Assembly (NCBI GenBank): GCA_027943335.1
Contig: BSBK01002162.1
Span: 286,380-350,379 of the forward strand
Origin: Chamaecyparis obtusa
Lineage: Eukaryota > Streptophyta > Pinopsida > Cupressales > Cupressaceae
DNA length: 64,000 nucleotides
Reading direction: 5' to 3'
Shown: positions 22,205 to 35,150 of the stretch, piece after piece
Layout of the letters: the number at the start of each line of letters is the position of its first letter
Numbering within the stretch: the stretch's first letter is position 1
Notes under the pieces: model-generated
What the model was told of the DNA's origin: nothing
The model's database searches: none
The model's input: the letters and a program-made list of their open reading frames with translations, nothing else
Position numbers and translations under genes: made by a program

Positions 22205-23400
22205 TAGAATACCTCAATTGAAGAATTTCTTCAAGAATTGTCCATAAACTAGCAATTCTTGAATATCACCATTTAATTCTTTGATAATGTATGAATCTTG
22301 GCCCCATTTCTCATGAATTAGATATGGCCCTAGCTAGATGGGATCAAAATTACCAGGTTTCCCCTTATCCTCCAGTCTGGCATTCCAAACTAACACCAAA
22401 TCACCAGGTTCAAACTTCCTGTCAACAGTCTTCTTATCATATAAATTCTTAACCTGTAACTGCAATTTGGCATTCCTTGCAAATGATTATCTTCTAGTCT
22501 CATCCAACCTAATGAGGTCCTCAATTCTCAACTGCATCTCATCATCTATGTCATCATCATATAACTGAACAAATTTATACATTTCCAATAAGCTATTCTG
22601 AGGCATTCTTACATGAATTCCATATACTAGGTCAAATGGTGCACAACCAATTTCCCTCTTCACAGTCACCCTATTAGCCCATAGAGCTAATGGAAAATTT
22701 TAATTCCATGCCCTCTTATTCTTTTCAAGAATTCTCTTTAATATTTTAATCAAACTCTTATTAGTAGATTATGCCTGACCATTTCCATGTGGATGATAAG
22801 GTGAGGAATTAGAAATCTGAATTCCCAAACCTTTGCAAAAGTCCTTATATTTAGCAGACTTGAACCACATGGCATTATCACTTACTATTCTCTCAGGGCA
22901 CCCAAACCTTGTAACAATATTATTCATCATAAAATCAATTACCACCTTACTAGTTGTATTTCTTATAGGTATAGCTTCTACCCACTTTGTAAAGTAATCA
23001 GTGGCAACTAAGATCCATGAGTGTCCTCCACTTGAATTTTTTGGTATCTCCCCTATGAAATCAATTCCCCATTATTGGAAAGGAGCCTGAACTTCTACTG
23101 GTCTTAATGGCACATTACCTAAAAATTTAAGCTTACCAGAGAACCTTTGACAAGCATCACACCTCCTCACCAACTGTTCTACATCCTTGAAGATTGTGGG
23201 CCACCAGAATTCTACTCTCAAGATCTTATGAGTAGTTGTTTTACCCATATAAAGCCCACCACAAACTCCCTCATGCATTTCCTTCAACAACTTGTTAGCG
23301 TGATCTTCATCTACACATTTCAAAAGTATGCAATCCAAATTCTTTCTATACAATTTACATTTCACAATTACATATTTGATGGCCTATAATTTTAATGTCC
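22205..23400 (-). pseudogene. pol: Element C integrase
   Basis: The minus-strand frame shows the HHCC zinc module (MHEGVCGGLYMGKTTTHKIL ... RRCDACQRF), then a catalytic core with WGIDFIG (first Asp), ATDYFTKWVEA and IVSDNA (second Asp), and the SSPYHPHGNGQA block. The Glu that should follow that block is a TAA stop, so the D,D-35-E triad is lost. A C-terminal module follows (FEPGDLVLVWNARLEDKGK ... LGPYLI). Integrase would insert the cDNA into chromosomes. Further stops lie between blocks. It lies next to the 3' LTR, the usual Ty3 position. Confidence 0.88.
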
Positions 23401-23580
23401 TTTTCTGATTATCATTCATGTTATCTAGACATTTCTTATTTCTCAAGTAATAGATGATATCCTGATACCCGATACAATCATCCATATCACATGTGTAATC
23501 AATTTCAGAATGATTTACCTGATTTGCATCAAGATTGGATTGGGCCATCAGTTTTTCCAATCCTTGTCCTCTAACCAATT

Positions 23581-24060
23581 TAGTAATCTAGACCTCAACA
23601 TTGAATTCTTGGATCCTATTGATCCATCTGCATCTTCTTCCAGACACCTCTTGCTGTGAGAAAATATCCTTCACAACTGCACTTGGCACAAAAGCAATCA
23701 CAACTGCTCCCATCAAGTAACACCTAAAAGCCTTGATTGCCTTCACAAGTGCATATGCGTGTTTTTCACTTATGTCATACTTCAATTCTATAGCCTAAAA
23801 AGATTTATTGAAAAATGCAATAGGCTGCTCAAAACCATCCTTATTCTTTTGTAACAAAACTGCAACAATAGTGTGAAATGATGCAAAGGAAAAGATATGC
23901 ATTGGGACATTATAATCAGGTTCCTTAAGCACTAGTGCATCTTTGATAGCCTACTTGATACTTTTGAAAGCCTCATTAGGCTCACCCTCCCAATTGATTG
24001 CAGATCCCTTCTTCAACATCTTAGAAATAGGTCTACTAACCTCTGCAAAATTTGTCACAA
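23581..24060 (-). pseudogene. pol: Element C RNase H (native Ty3 type, linked to RT)
   Basis: Downstream of RT the minus strand encodes the connection and RNase H region: INWEGEPNEAFKSIK, ALVLKEPDYNVPMHIFSFAS, VLLQKNKDGFEQPIAFFNKS, YDISEKHAYALVKAIKAFRCYL. These match the standard Ty3 RNase H, which degrades the RNA of the hybrid. The first catalytic Asp position (usually ..F.TDAS) reads FSFAS, so activity is probably lost. A stop follows FFNKSF. Confidence 0.85.
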
Positions 24061-25000
24061 ACCTCCTTAAGAAATTGACCTGACCAAAGAAGGACTAGAT
24101 TCCTTTAACATTCTTTGGTCTCTAAATTTTATCAATGGCTGCTAGTCTCTTAGGGTCAATTCTCACTCCTTGCTTCCCAACTAAGTGGCCAAGCAACTTA
24201 CCTTCAATGACACCAAAAGCACATTTCCTTGGGTTCAAAGAAATGCCAAATTCCAAGGCCCTCATAAATATTCCTTCTAAATTAGTGCAATGGTCTTCTT
24301 CCCCCTTGGAATAGGCAGTTAGATCACCTTGATATATAGCAAGAAAATCATTTATGAAATCTAAAAAGGCAACATCCATTGCCCTCTAAAAAGTAGCACT
24401 AGCATTTGTGAGGCCAAAAGGCATCCTCACATAAACATATGTCCCCCAGGGTGTTTTGAAAGCTATCTTGAATTGCTCTAATTCCTTGTCAATGACCTGA
24501 TTGTAGCTAGAGAAACCATCCATCATAGACATCAATTCCGATCTGGTTACTCTCTACAACATAGCTTCCATATTGGGTAGACAATAATTATCCTTTAATG
24601 AGCTGATGTTCAGATTCTTGAAGGCCACACAAAGCCTGATGTCACCATTCTTTTTTCTCACAGGAACAAGGTTTGACACCCAAGAAGAGTGCCTTATAGG
24701 CTTGATAATTCTAGCATCTCTCAGCTTCATTTACTCTTCTTGCATCTTGGGTGCCAAAGTGGGATTAATAGGCCTTTTTTTTTTTCAAAAATGGTTAGCA
24801 TCTTCTTTCAATGGAATAATATGCCGAAAAAAATCTTCTCTATAAACCTTTAGTTCATCATATGACCATGCAAAAACATGCCTAAATTTTCTCAATAATT
24901 CAATCAAAGATTTCTTTACCTTTTGAGATATATCTCTACTAATGTATACCTTCTTAGGTGCCTCATGTGTTCCAAGATTTATCTCCTCTAGATCAGCATG
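24061..25000 (-). pseudogene. pol: Element C reverse transcriptase
   Basis: Minus-strand blocks in order: FRHVFAWSYDEL (RT lead-in, ~24900), RHSSWVSNLVPVRKKNGDIR and LCVAFKNLN, NYCLPNMEAML, MMDGFSSYNQV, FKTPWGTYVYVRMPFGL, FINDFLAIYQGDLTAYSK, then HCTNLEGIFMRALEFGISLN and KCAFGVIEGKLLGH. The order and wording are those of plant Ty3/Tat RT. The catalytic YQDD is YQGD here, removing one metal-binding Asp. In-frame stops occur between blocks. The N-terminal side is fused to the archaeal-type RNase H instead of following the protease directly. Confidence 0.9.
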
Positions 25001-25289
25001 ATCTTCTCTTTTGATACTCTTTTGAACTCTATCCTGGTTATCAAAGACAGTCTCCAAAACAACAAGTCCCTTAGGCACCTTGTTAGTTCTAGGCTGAATG
25101 AACTCATTGCCAAAGATAACCTCCCTTCCTTCTACTGACTCAACCAAGGCTGAACAATCAAATTCTTGACCATGATACTGATCCTCACAACCCATAAACT
25201 TCAAGATATCATTATCATCATCAAAAACTTGCCAATTTTCAATATTGTCTAGTATGCTAGGCCTAGCCTGAATTTCAACTTTAGAGATA

Positions 25290-25800
25290 CCAGAAAATGT
25301 AATATCATTGGGATTGATTGCAATATTGACTAACAAGTCAGCCATCTTATTGTTACTTCTATCCTTCCACTCAATATTGAAGGCATCAAAATTTTCAATC
25401 AAATCCAAAACCGCATTCTTATATTATTTCAACCTCTTGTTCTTCAAATCATATACTGACTTGACTTGGGACACCACCAACTCAGAATCACCAACAACAC
25501 TTAAACACTTAATACCATGCTTTTGTGCCAACCTCAATCCTAAAAACAAAGCCTCATATTCTACTATATTTTTGGTACAAAAGAAATTCAATGTGAAAGA
25601 AAATTTTTAGGTGTTTCCATCAGGAGAAATAAGTAAAATACCTACTCTTGCTCCATCTTTGCAATTTGAACCATCAAAGTACATTACCCACAAATCACCC
25701 TTCACAGAATTAGCACTTACCTCAATAGAGATAGGTGACAAAATAGGTTCCTCTTCAAATAGAGGGATCTCTGCCCTAAAAGCATTAATATCAGTATCCA
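25290..25800 (-). pseudogene. pol: Element C archaeal-type RNase H, between protease and RT
   Basis: From about 25700 the minus strand reads WVMYFDGSNCKDGARVGILL (first catalytic Asp in FDGS), a stop at 25607, then VEYEALFLGLRLA (Glu block), VVGDSELVVSQV (Asp block), KNAVLDLIENFDAFNIEWKD and NNKMADLLVNIAI (terminal Asp block). This is the layout of the additional, archaeal-like RNase H that plant Tat elements carry besides their native one. Here it lies directly after the protease and before RT. In element B the same domain lies after RT-RNase H. All four acidic positions look present, apart from the stop. Confidence 0.88.
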
Positions 25801-25858
25801 CAAAACATGTAGTTTCATTATCAATATTTCTCTCAATCATGTGGCATACTCTTGGCTC

Positions 25859-26311
25859 TCATTCAATCTTGACAAACTGATCATAAATCTTAAAAGTGGC
25901 ATAGGACAGATCACACTGTAAACTTCCACCCATAGCAGCACTCCACCTTCTAGATAGTAGCATCCCATAATGAGGAGGGATATCCACCACCAAAACACTT
26001 ATTGTTAACTCTTTCTCTAGAAATGTTGCTAGCCTATATGGCATTGCATTGATAGTCCCAATAACTAGTACCTCCCTCTGATCCATTGCACAACATCTGC
26101 CTTGCACTTTATCAACTTTAAGGCCCAACTTCTCCATAATTTTGAAAGGCATGATAGTATTAGAAGCACCACTATCAATCATACAATTTCTCAATTTCAT
26201 TCCATTCACAAGAACACATAAAAATAATGGATGAATATTTTCAAGGCTGGCATTGACAGAACTATCCAAGTATATTGGAGGAATTTGAGACAATTCCTTG
26301 AGCAACAACAC
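25859..26311 (-). pseudogene. pol: Element C aspartic protease
   Basis: This is a 150-codon open frame with LCVLVNGMKLRNCMIDSGAS (the DSGA catalytic loop), TIMPFKIMEKLGL, then AMDQREVLVIGTI, LVVDIPPHYGMLLSRRW and GGSLQCDLSYATFKI. It matches the retropepsin-like domain of Ty3 elements, which cuts the polyprotein during particle maturation. The active-site DSGA is intact. It lies between the gag C-terminus and the archaeal-type RNase H. Confidence 0.88.
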
Positions 26312-27290
26312 CTTTCAAAGCTTTATCCCAAGATCCATTGCATGCAACACCATGGTTATGAACATTACCTACCCATGCAATAGCTCTATCTTTGTGTTCA
26401 GGGATCCTCATCAATTTTGACAATGGAACCTTAACTGTAATTTGGGATAATACAGATATCATATCAACAGGATTAGAAGAAGGAATCTCAATCTACACTG
26501 CCTTAATATCCTTTTTCTTATCTGACACATTAGGTGTATTGGCCACCCTCATTTTTTTAATCTTAGCCATTATGTTAACTGACCTCTCAATCTCACTAGA
26601 AATCTTTTCAATTCCAACTCCCTTAGGCTCACAATTCTTACCTTTTACATTCTTGAATTTCACCATGTGATCACCTTTTGATTTGTTCTCATTAGGTTCT
26701 CTAGAGTTGGTACTCTTTATAAACATTCCTACAGCTTTCTCATTTGTATTCCTTGCCACCATGCCTCTAGTTTGCACTTGGGCAATCATTTCTGTAGTAA
26801 TCCTATCCATCTCTTCTCTAGAAGGCCTTCTCAAATTTACTGGCTCAGAAGAAGAGTTCATATTACATGTCTTCATATCAATGTCTTCACCATCAAAAAA
26901 AACTTCTTGATGAAAAAGGGCCTGATTGTGTCTCTTTACATTTACATCTACCTCTTCATCAAAATCAAAATCATCTTCATATCCTAGATATGAAGAAGCC
27001 ATGTTGCATCCAACATCATCTTGATCTTCTTCTTGATCTATCTTCTCATTGCCACAATCTTGATTTGCAGCCATAGAATGTGCAACCACACAATGCTCTG
27101 CAGAATGAGGGGACTGGCATGCAACACACCAAGGTATGTCCTCCATGACATTTATTGAAGCTTTTTGTAGAGGATTTGGGACACCTCTACTATTGTTTCC
27201 TATTACAGTAGGGACAATAGGCTTGCCATCCTTCCATTGCATGTTGGAGGGGTAGTTCTGCAATCTATTCTATTTGTTGAAATTGTTGTT
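26312..27290 (-). pseudogene. gag: Element C gag C-terminus / gag-protease linker
   Basis: A 256-codon frame (27263-26493) and the short open blocks after it are acidic and Asn/Ser-rich. A zinc-knuckle-like CVACQSPHSAEHC (CX2CX3HX4C, near 27130-27090) marks the RNA-binding end of gag. The remainder links gag to protease. A stop at 26493 and frame changes break it. Confidence 0.7.
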
Positions 27291-27293
27291 GAA

Positions 27294-29258
27294 CTAGAGC
27301 CTTTCATTGGTAGGAGCACTAATGTTCCTATTTGTAGGTGCCTTCAAATCCTTCAATGCATTAAGCACCTTATCCAATTTATCTTCCTCTTGCCTCCTAG
27401 CTCCAACATTCTTATCATTTTCCTTTTTGTATTTCTTGTCCCCAAACAACTTTGGGTCATCTCTCTTTCCACCCAACTTTCTTGATATTTTCATATTGTT
27501 CTCAATATTGACAGCAATCCTAAAAGCATCCCTAAGAGTTCTTGGTTCTTTGTCCCTCAACAAATATCCCATTTTTCCATCAAATGCATTGAAATATGTG
27601 GTCAAACAGACATTGTCATCTAACCGCATAACTTGGAACAACTTATGCATACCTTTCTTAAATCTCATGTTGAATTCAGCTGCAGTCTCATTCCAATTTT
27701 TCCTTATGGTATTGAATTCATTCAACATGAAACTAGCATTAGGCCTATCACCATACTGCTCTTTAAAACATCTCTCAAATGAATCCCAAGTATCATTACA
27801 TTTATCAAGAAGTCTCTTAAACCAATCTCTAGCATCCTCCATTAGAGATTAAACAAATAACTTCATGACCACATCCTCATCCTCTACCTCATAGTCATTA
27901 AGCATATCAACATATAACCTAAGATGCTCCTCACAACTAATAGCATTATTACCAGGAAACTTAGGTACCTTATCTCTAATATCATTTAGAAAAGCATTCG
28001 GGTAACCAGGAATTCCATCAAAATTAATTTTCCTATATCCTTCTAATTGCATAGGTCTTCTTTGAAAACTTGAACTAGTGTTAACCCTAGGATCAACATT
28101 AACATCTACATTTATTTGTGCATTTGACTGCTACCTAGGATCAGCACCTATACTAGTAGATGAAGAAGGAATTGAACTAGTAGCATTACTAAGTGGAATA
28201 GTAGTAGTCATAGATGGCATACCTAGATCAGTAGCAGATGGACCAAGAGCATTAGCTGATGAAGCCTTCAAGAACTAGATCTTTCTTCTTTTTTCTACAA
28301 TGGAAGCTTCAATTTCAGCCCTCTCTAATTCTCTTGCAAGGTCCTCATCTTCTTTTCTTCTTCTCTCCATTTATGTGTCCTTATTTGAATTGGGTGATGG
28401 GACCCCAGTTATTGTCAATGATTTACTTGTTTGATGTCCCACCATCTTTTTCTTTCCTTTCTCACCAGTGGCAACATTAGGCCTAGTGATCTCATGCCCA
28501 TCTTTATCTTTAGGAAAAGGAACATAACTTTGCACTTGTCTAACCACAGGGCCCTCCTTATCAAATTCTTAATCTTTCAGTAAGCGCTCTTTCTCACTCC
28601 TCAAGGCATCAAGATCACCAAAGACATCATGCTACAAAGTTTTAGGAGCAGAAGAAAGCATCTTATTTCTCTCCTTCATTTCATTAATCTTTCTAAGGAG
28701 AGATTGTCTTTCTATCAGAGAATTCACCTTTTTAGCCTCTCTCTCCTCTTGTAACCTCTTATGTATGGCATCATGCTCTGCCAACTACAACCTTAATGCA
28801 TTTAAATCATTAGGATCTACCATAATGTCATCAGAACTTGATGACACATCCATATCAGACAGATTTTGATATGGGAAGTGCACTTCCCTTGGTCTCATGG
28901 GTTCTCTTCTAAAATTATCCTCATCAAGATCCAAATCAATCTCCAAACCCATCTCTCTAGCTTGTTCATCTTGACCTGTAGGCAATGGACCTTTGTCCTG
29001 AAATATAGCCTCTGGGGTATCATAAAATCTATCTTTAGAGTGACCACCATCTGATCTAAAAGCTTTTTCATGTGAACCTTCCTCACTTGAGGATACATGT
29101 GGTGCTCTACCTCTAGTACTTCTTTGTTCTCTAATGGGAGCACTAGTAGACTCACCATTCCTTCTAATCCAACTCTCCTTCTTGTGTCTAGGCAATTGCT
29201 CTAGAGTGACCTCTGGATTCTTTCTGACAAAGGACCTAGTATTCCTCCTCTTGTCCAT
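27294..29258 (-). pseudogene. gag: Element C gag (capsid and N-terminal region)
   Basis: From ATG 29258 one minus-strand frame runs almost unbroken, with stops at about 28785, 28630, 28570, 28375, 28276 and 28130. The N-terminal 160 residues are Arg/Ser/Glu-rich, followed by coiled-coil-like charged stretches. The capsid domain begins near 28050 (FDGIPGYPNAFLNDIRDKVP, AISCEEHLRLYVDML) and continues at 27842 (DARDWFKRLLDKCNDTWDSF, RCFKEQYGD, LNEFNTIRKNWNETAAEFNM). This matches the Retrotrans_gag domain. The start was chosen because it lies just inside the 5' LTR and primer site. Confidence 0.85.
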
Positions 29259-29380
29259 GATTTACAATATATAGCACTAGTTCTAACCTTTTTGAGTTTC
29301 CACCCACCTAGATGGGAAATCTTTTCTTGAAATACAACAAGAAAACAAGAGTGCACTTAACAACCTTTTCTCTAGACTCT

Positions 29381-29395
29381 CCGCAGCAGAGTCAC
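29381..29395 (-). promoter_or_regulatory. Primer-binding-like site of element C
   Basis: Reading inward from the 5' LTR on the minus strand, after five bases comes GTGACTCTGCTGCGG. It resembles the TGGCGACTC(C/T)GCTGGGGA type of primer site in plant Ty3 elements, with changes. Confidence 0.55.
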
Positions 29396-29400
29396 TATTT

Positions 29401-32153
29401 TGTTGGGAGTTCCCTTTTATCTTCAACTTACAGATTTATACTTTGATGGATAACTTTAATATAACTTTGACTCTATCACCACTCAAAAGTCTACAAGGAA
29501 GAGGGCCAATTAACAAGGATCAAGACATATCCTCCTACACTTTGAGCCTTATTGCTCAAGCAGGTGTACCCTTGATTCACTTCTTGAAAGGAATCACTAA
29601 ATGATATACAACCATATACTCTTTACTAACTGCTTTAAGATTTTATCATTTGAATGTTTGTGTGTGTGGTTGATGACAATGAAATGCCTCCAGAGGATGG
29701 ACTAGTACCTTAACCTAGGGAAAAGAGTCACCCAATTACATACATCAGCTAAATACCTTAACTCAAACACAATTGAATCTCGGATAAGTGCTTTGCCTAT
29801 TACCCCTCTCCCTCAGATACAAGGACATCAGATTCTTACATGGTTGTAAACTCACTGAACCCACCTAAAATACTTTAATCCTAACTTTGTTAGGAACTTA
29901 GAGATGACTTCACAATACTCTTTGTTTACCATATGCTAATACACTTTGTGACATTAACATATATGAGCTTAGAACTAAAATAAGAAGACATGCACAAATG
30001 CAAGATTGGAACTCAATAACATCCTCATTAATATATTTAGAATAAATACACAATTAGAACAACACAAGGATAGGAAAAGATGCATAATCTAGCTCCCCTA
30101 TCAGTAAAACACCATCGACAACCAGCCTGGGACCAAAGAAAGTTTTGGAACCCCTGGGACCAAAGAAAATTTTTGGAACCCCTACAAAATCAAAATTTCT
30201 ACAACTTATACTCCCTAGTCATCTTGGAATTATCAAAGAGAATGGAACAAGCTACAGATGACTTAGGGTTAGGGTTTTAACCACCCAACCAACTATAAAT
30301 AGTCATAAAGTTATTACAAGGGTGGAAACATAGGCAACCAAGAGAAAGAAAATCCTAGAATGATCCTCAATCATGAAAAAAACTCTGTGAAGGTACTGAC
30401 AATCATGAACAACACTCAAAATGTCAACCCTAAAACATGCCTTGAGCACAAAACCACATAGTACAAACCCTGTAGATGATCACTCAACACCTTCAACCAG
30501 ATTGCAACAGCAAGTGCCACCAAACCAATCAAAATCAGCTGTTAAAACCATAAATTCTAGTACTTCCTGTCGCTGGAAACCCTCTACAAATTCAAATTTG
30601 AAATCAAATATCTACTTTATGGTGCTTTCAGCAAATAGGATATCACAATTCAATTTGAGATCAACTTTATAACCTGACCATTTGATCCCTATGTTTCGTG
30701 GGCTTTATGACTTATCTCTTAAAAGGGTCCCAGTCAAATTTAGTGAACTGGTGACAAAGGTTTCCACCAATTCATGAAACACTTTATCTCTCTAGCATTA
30801 AGTTTAGCAATTCTACAAATGCTTGTTCACTGAACCACTAAAACACTTAGAGGACCACTACTAATTCACATGAATGAGCAAAGCCTTTGAACTTTTTTGG
30901 CACCGCTAACCTCATTCATCCAGACCACTAAACTTTAGACCCCACTTGGGCCAGCTTTATGCCACTTGTCATTACCTCATTCATGGATCATGCTTGGTCA
31001 TACTGACATAGGACCCACTTTCTATAAGCCTTATAATTAGAGGGTAGGTGTAAGATCTCATAGCTCTGACAAAACTCATGATAACTTACACCGACCATAG
31101 ATCATGTCCTTGTCACTGATCTCTCTGACAATGACCCCACCCTACTGCATCATCCACATCAACCAATAAAATTTGAATGATCGCACACCACCTAGAAAAT
31201 GGCCCCACTGAAAACATTAAGCCGTTTGGAAGATTGGAGGGCTGGCACAAGATCTGAAAGGCTCAAAAGATTCTATGCGCTTACACGCCAACTGTAGATT
31301 GAAGAATCTCCTCCCATCTCTGACAACCTACTGATAAGAAACAAAATCAACGGATGGCACATGATCTTAAGCCTCTATCAAAACCCATAAGATTATACAT
31401 CATTCATCGATTCACTAACAAGATCAAGACCCACTGACACATCTGGAAACTAGGTCCCATTGACAGGTGTTGAGTAAGATTTGAAATCAACAGATGGTGC
31501 ATGATCTCAAAGGGGAAGAATATTCCTTAAGATCATGTGCCGACCGTTGATTGAAAAGCCTTCACTGCAGGAAACACTGACAACAACCAACATGTTAAAG
31601 CATGGACCAATAAGATGTCACCATTTTTGCATACGTGTCAATGAACCCACCTCTATGAGAAGCTCTGTCATAAAGGAGAATCAACAGATGTCTTAAGTTC
31701 GCAAGCCTCTGACACATCTCATGAGAAGATATGCCCACTGTCAGATGGAGATGGTGTCAGAGAGCTAGGCCCAGGAAAATAAAAAGCTGAAACATTAGGA
31801 AGAATTAAAGCTCATGACCTAGGAAAAATTAAAACCACTGGGCGCTAGGAACTTAGGAAAGATTAAAGCGCAAGGACATAGGAAAAATTAAAGGGGTCCC
31901 CACCGACACATGAAACCTAATTATGAACATGGTAAAGTTGGTCATTTAAATAGCACATGCAAATTTAAAGGTTTAAGTGACCCGCGAAAAGGTAACGTGA
32001 AAATAGAATAGGGCCAGGTTATTTTAAATTTTTAGACCCAATGGCTAGATTTTTGAAATTTTTTGCCTTAGGGTTTATGCCAAGGACCTAAAAACAATTG
32101 TAGAGACCGACAGAAAATTGCTAAAGCCATAGAATTTTTTTCATGTGCTAACA
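29401..32153 (-). repeat. 5' LTR of element C
   Basis: It begins TGTTGGGAG and ends ...gtgctaaca, with the agtct duplication directly after it. It is collinear with the other LTR, with a small insertion near 32070. Solo LTR E (39260-42245) is a more distant relative sharing the termini and the stretch around 30560-30690. Confidence 0.93.
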
Positions 32154-32158
32154 AGTCT

Positions 32159-32753
32159 GCATAGTGTCATTTGGGAAAATTTTGAAAGTTGTCAAAAAAT
32201 TGTCAGAATTGCCAGATACTTAGCTTTTTCATCCTATTTCCAGAATCTATCGAACAAATCACTATGTTAGGAATAGAGCAGCAACTAGCGATAATCCAAT
32301 CATTTTCCTAGAGTGGCCTTTTGAATCTTATTTAGCCTTCTATTTAATCAATTTAAGTCTTTATCATCTTGTGTCAAAACCTTGTTGTAACTATCAATCT
32401 TCAATCAATCATCAAAATGACTAAGTGTTGTGATATCTTGTCCGCTATCTTTTGCGAATCTACCCATACATCTAGGGCACAGTATCCTTCACCCACATCT
32501 AATCAAATCTTTAAACCAATCATAATCTTGACAAGGTTGCATCATCTAATTTTCTTGCATCAAATCATTCTTCAGTTGTCTTCATCCTATTCTCTTCACT
32601 TCACCTAAGGTTAATGGGGGAAACTAGAGCTTCCTCACACAAGAAATTAGGAGAGATGTCTAAGACCTTACCTTTGACTAATATCTAGGGTCCAAATCTT
32701 AACAACTCGTCAATTCTACTCTTTATGAGGATGACGGTCTTGGAAAATTTTGA
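32159..32753 (+). other. Element B leader, second part
   Basis: This is the continuation of B's untranslated leader after the C insertion. It starts with another tgtcatttggg / gttgtcaaaaaattgtcag run like the repeats before C. No gene is visible until the gag frame. Confidence 0.6.
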
Positions 32754-34600
32754 TTGAAAACTGGTTACATTCCTCCTTCATCAACTCATGGAGGTACCCA
32801 AAAAACCCCACATCAATCTATTCTAGGGAGTCCACAAAATCCTACCATGTCTCAAGCAGGGACAAACTTTGGCTCTCAAAGAGCTCAATCTCAACATGGT
32901 GCAGATCAAGAACCCACACCTGAAGAAATTGCTCAATATCAAAATGATGATAAATTCAAATGAATGATGAAGCATTTCTTGAAAGAAGATAGAGAGGCAT
33001 ACTTTTTACAATTAGCTCATCAAGGAGCTAAACTTCCTCCCAACTATAATGTTGAAGATATCATTACGCATGAAGAAGAAACTCCACTCATAGGTATGAT
33101 GAAACAAATGCATGCCATGCAAGTCAAACTTAACAACCTTGAAAAAGAAAAGGAGCCTAGGGAGTTCTCCATGGAGGCCCTATGTCCTTTTCCATTTGAC
33201 AAAGACTTGTACATGCCACCATTCCAAAAAAGAGTGGAGATGCCTAAGTATGATAAGTATGATGGACACTCAAATCCTCAAGATCATGTCAGAGAGTTTT
33301 GTACACAATCCATGGAGTTCATGCATGAACCGACCTATCTGATGTGCCTCTTTCCTAGATCTCTGGGTGAAGCAGCCATCCACTGGTTCTCTAGATTGTC
33401 TTCTACTATCAAAAATTTTGAGGAGTTGATCAAATTGTTTTATCAAAAATACTCCTACAACATTCAACATCCAGTCACCATGATTGATATATGCAATCTC
33501 AAACAATATCCAGGAGAACCATTCTTGACATTTCTCAAGAGGTGGAGGAAGAAATTCTCTCTATATGCCAGGCCTATTCCAGAAATGGAAAAATTGGAAA
33601 TCTTCATTAATAACCTTGTTCTAGAAATCAATTATCCTCTACAAATGCAAGATCATACATCTTTTGATAAGATGGTGGACAATGCTATCAAAATCAAAAA
33701 AGTTCTCGTGAAAAAAGGAGAAATCACACTTCAAAAAGACAAGTATGAATTAGGATCTAGTTCTAAAGACAAGAAAAAAAACTAGAAGAAGAATAAAGGC
33801 ATTGTCATAGATGGTGTTGTTGACACTATCTGTGCCCAATCAAAGGCACTAGCCTAAAACCTAACTCTTGGTTCCCAAGCCATAAAATTTTTAGAACAAG
33901 TCATTTGAACCATTCCAAAAGAAGCCAGAATACAAACCTTGGGATAAAAAGAGAAAGTTCACTCCTCTTGGAGAATCTTTAGAATCAGCTATGAGAACTC
34001 TACTGGCTGATAACATTATTTCTTTGCCAGTAATTTGACAATTTGATCCAGACCCTAAGCCACATTGGTGGAAAGAAAATGAATTATGTGATTTCCATCG
34101 AGGTAAAGGTCACAAAACTAACAACTGCTTATGGTTGAAACACACCATTCAAGATTTGATCGATAGTTGGGACATCACTATTGACAATCCTAAGAGAAAT
34201 AATGATCATACGGCATTTATAGAATCATTTATGTAACATGATCAACGAGTTTCAACTTCTCATCATAATATGGGAGCAAAATTCAACTATGCCTACCCTG
34301 GAAATAATGTTGTCATCAATATGGTTGAACCATGTCTCTCTGAAAGTTGCAATGTCATCACCATTGTACGAAGAGAAAGAGATCATTCCTTAGCTAATGT
34401 AGTTACTCAATCACAAGCTTAGGCACATCTGAAAGGACAAATCCCAGATTCATCTAATGTCCCTAAGATACCCTTCAATCTTTCATCCACTTCCAAATAG
34501 AAGGCTACTCCAAAATCTTCCAATCCAAAGGATACAAGGCCTACATCTTATAGCATTGTTCAACAACTCTAGCACACTAATGCAAAAATCTCCATGTTTG
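32754..34600 (+). pseudogene. gag: Element B gag
   Basis: One frame runs from about 32754 to 33785, with a TGA at 32961. It has no convincing ATG at the start; the frame opens with TTG, so the start may be mutated. The capsid domain spans ~33230-33700: EMPKYDKYDGHSNPQDHVRE, SLGEAAIHWFSRL, FEELIKLFYQKYSYN, LKQYPGEPFLTFLKRWRKKF. After 33785 the reading frame shifts. A zinc-knuckle-like CDFHRGKGHKTNNC at ~34090-34130 matches the H-rich knuckle typical of Tat gag proteins. Stops at ~34038 and later show decay. Protease follows in the same polyprotein. Confidence 0.87.
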
Positions 34601-34779
34601 AATTGCTTCGAATATCTCCAGCTCATAGAGTCATACTAGACAAAGCTTTGCTTAGTTCCAATGTTCCTGATGACCTTGATTTAGATAGGTTCTAGACTAT
34701 GGTTGGACATCTTACATCTCCACAATATATCTCATTTTCAGAGGAAGATGACAAATCTTTGAGTCACCCACATAACCAG

Positions 34780-35150
34780 CCCTTGCATATAGATGTCTTG
34801 ATCTAGAACTGTAGAGTCAAATGTGTGTTGATAGATGGGGGTGCTGGCCTATACATTTGTTATTACAGCTTGATCACATAATTGGGATTTTCAAAATTGG
34901 CTATTGATCCTCGAAAGAAGATAACCATAAAAGCCTATGATGAACAAGAAAGATCTTCTAAAGGCACCATTGTCTTACCCATCTGAGTGGGTCCAGTTAT
35001 CAAAGATACCATCTATCAAGTGCTTGATCTACCTTTGGCCTACAACATCCTCCTAGGGAGACCATGGATACATGAAATGCAAGCTATTCCTTCTACATAC
35101 CATCAATGTTTGAATTTTCCTTATGAAGGAGTAGAGGTTACTATCCCCAT
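34780..35150 (+). pseudogene. pol: Element B aspartic protease
   Basis: CVLIDGGAGLYIC (active-site loop, D-G-G-A where DTG/DSG/DGG is usual), followed by [47 protein letters not shown] and [15 protein letters not shown]. The YN-x-LLGR-W and STYHQ-LKFP-type blocks are standard for Tat/Athila proteases. Three in-frame stops (34803-34985 region) break it. Confidence 0.85.

Larger units (their letters stand above)
19238..32153 (-). mobile_element. Element C: Ty3/Tat-type retrotransposon, additional RNase H before RT
   Basis: LTRs of about 2.75 kb (19238-21978 and 29401-32153) are flanked by an exact agtct duplication (19233-19237, 32154-32158). All coding domains read on the minus strand: gag (29258 to about 27294), gag C-terminus, protease (26311-25859), archaeal-type RNase H (about 25800-25290), RT, RNase H, integrase (to about 22205). 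It lies inside the leader of element B. Damage includes YQDD changed to YQGD in RT and a stop at the third catalytic residue of integrase. Confidence 0.93.

Noticed and set aside
27307..27852. Plus-strand 181-codon frame rich in Leu/Ser/Phe, resembling a membrane protein
   Set aside because: It is the antisense shadow of element C gag, which has clear capsid motifs on the minus strand.
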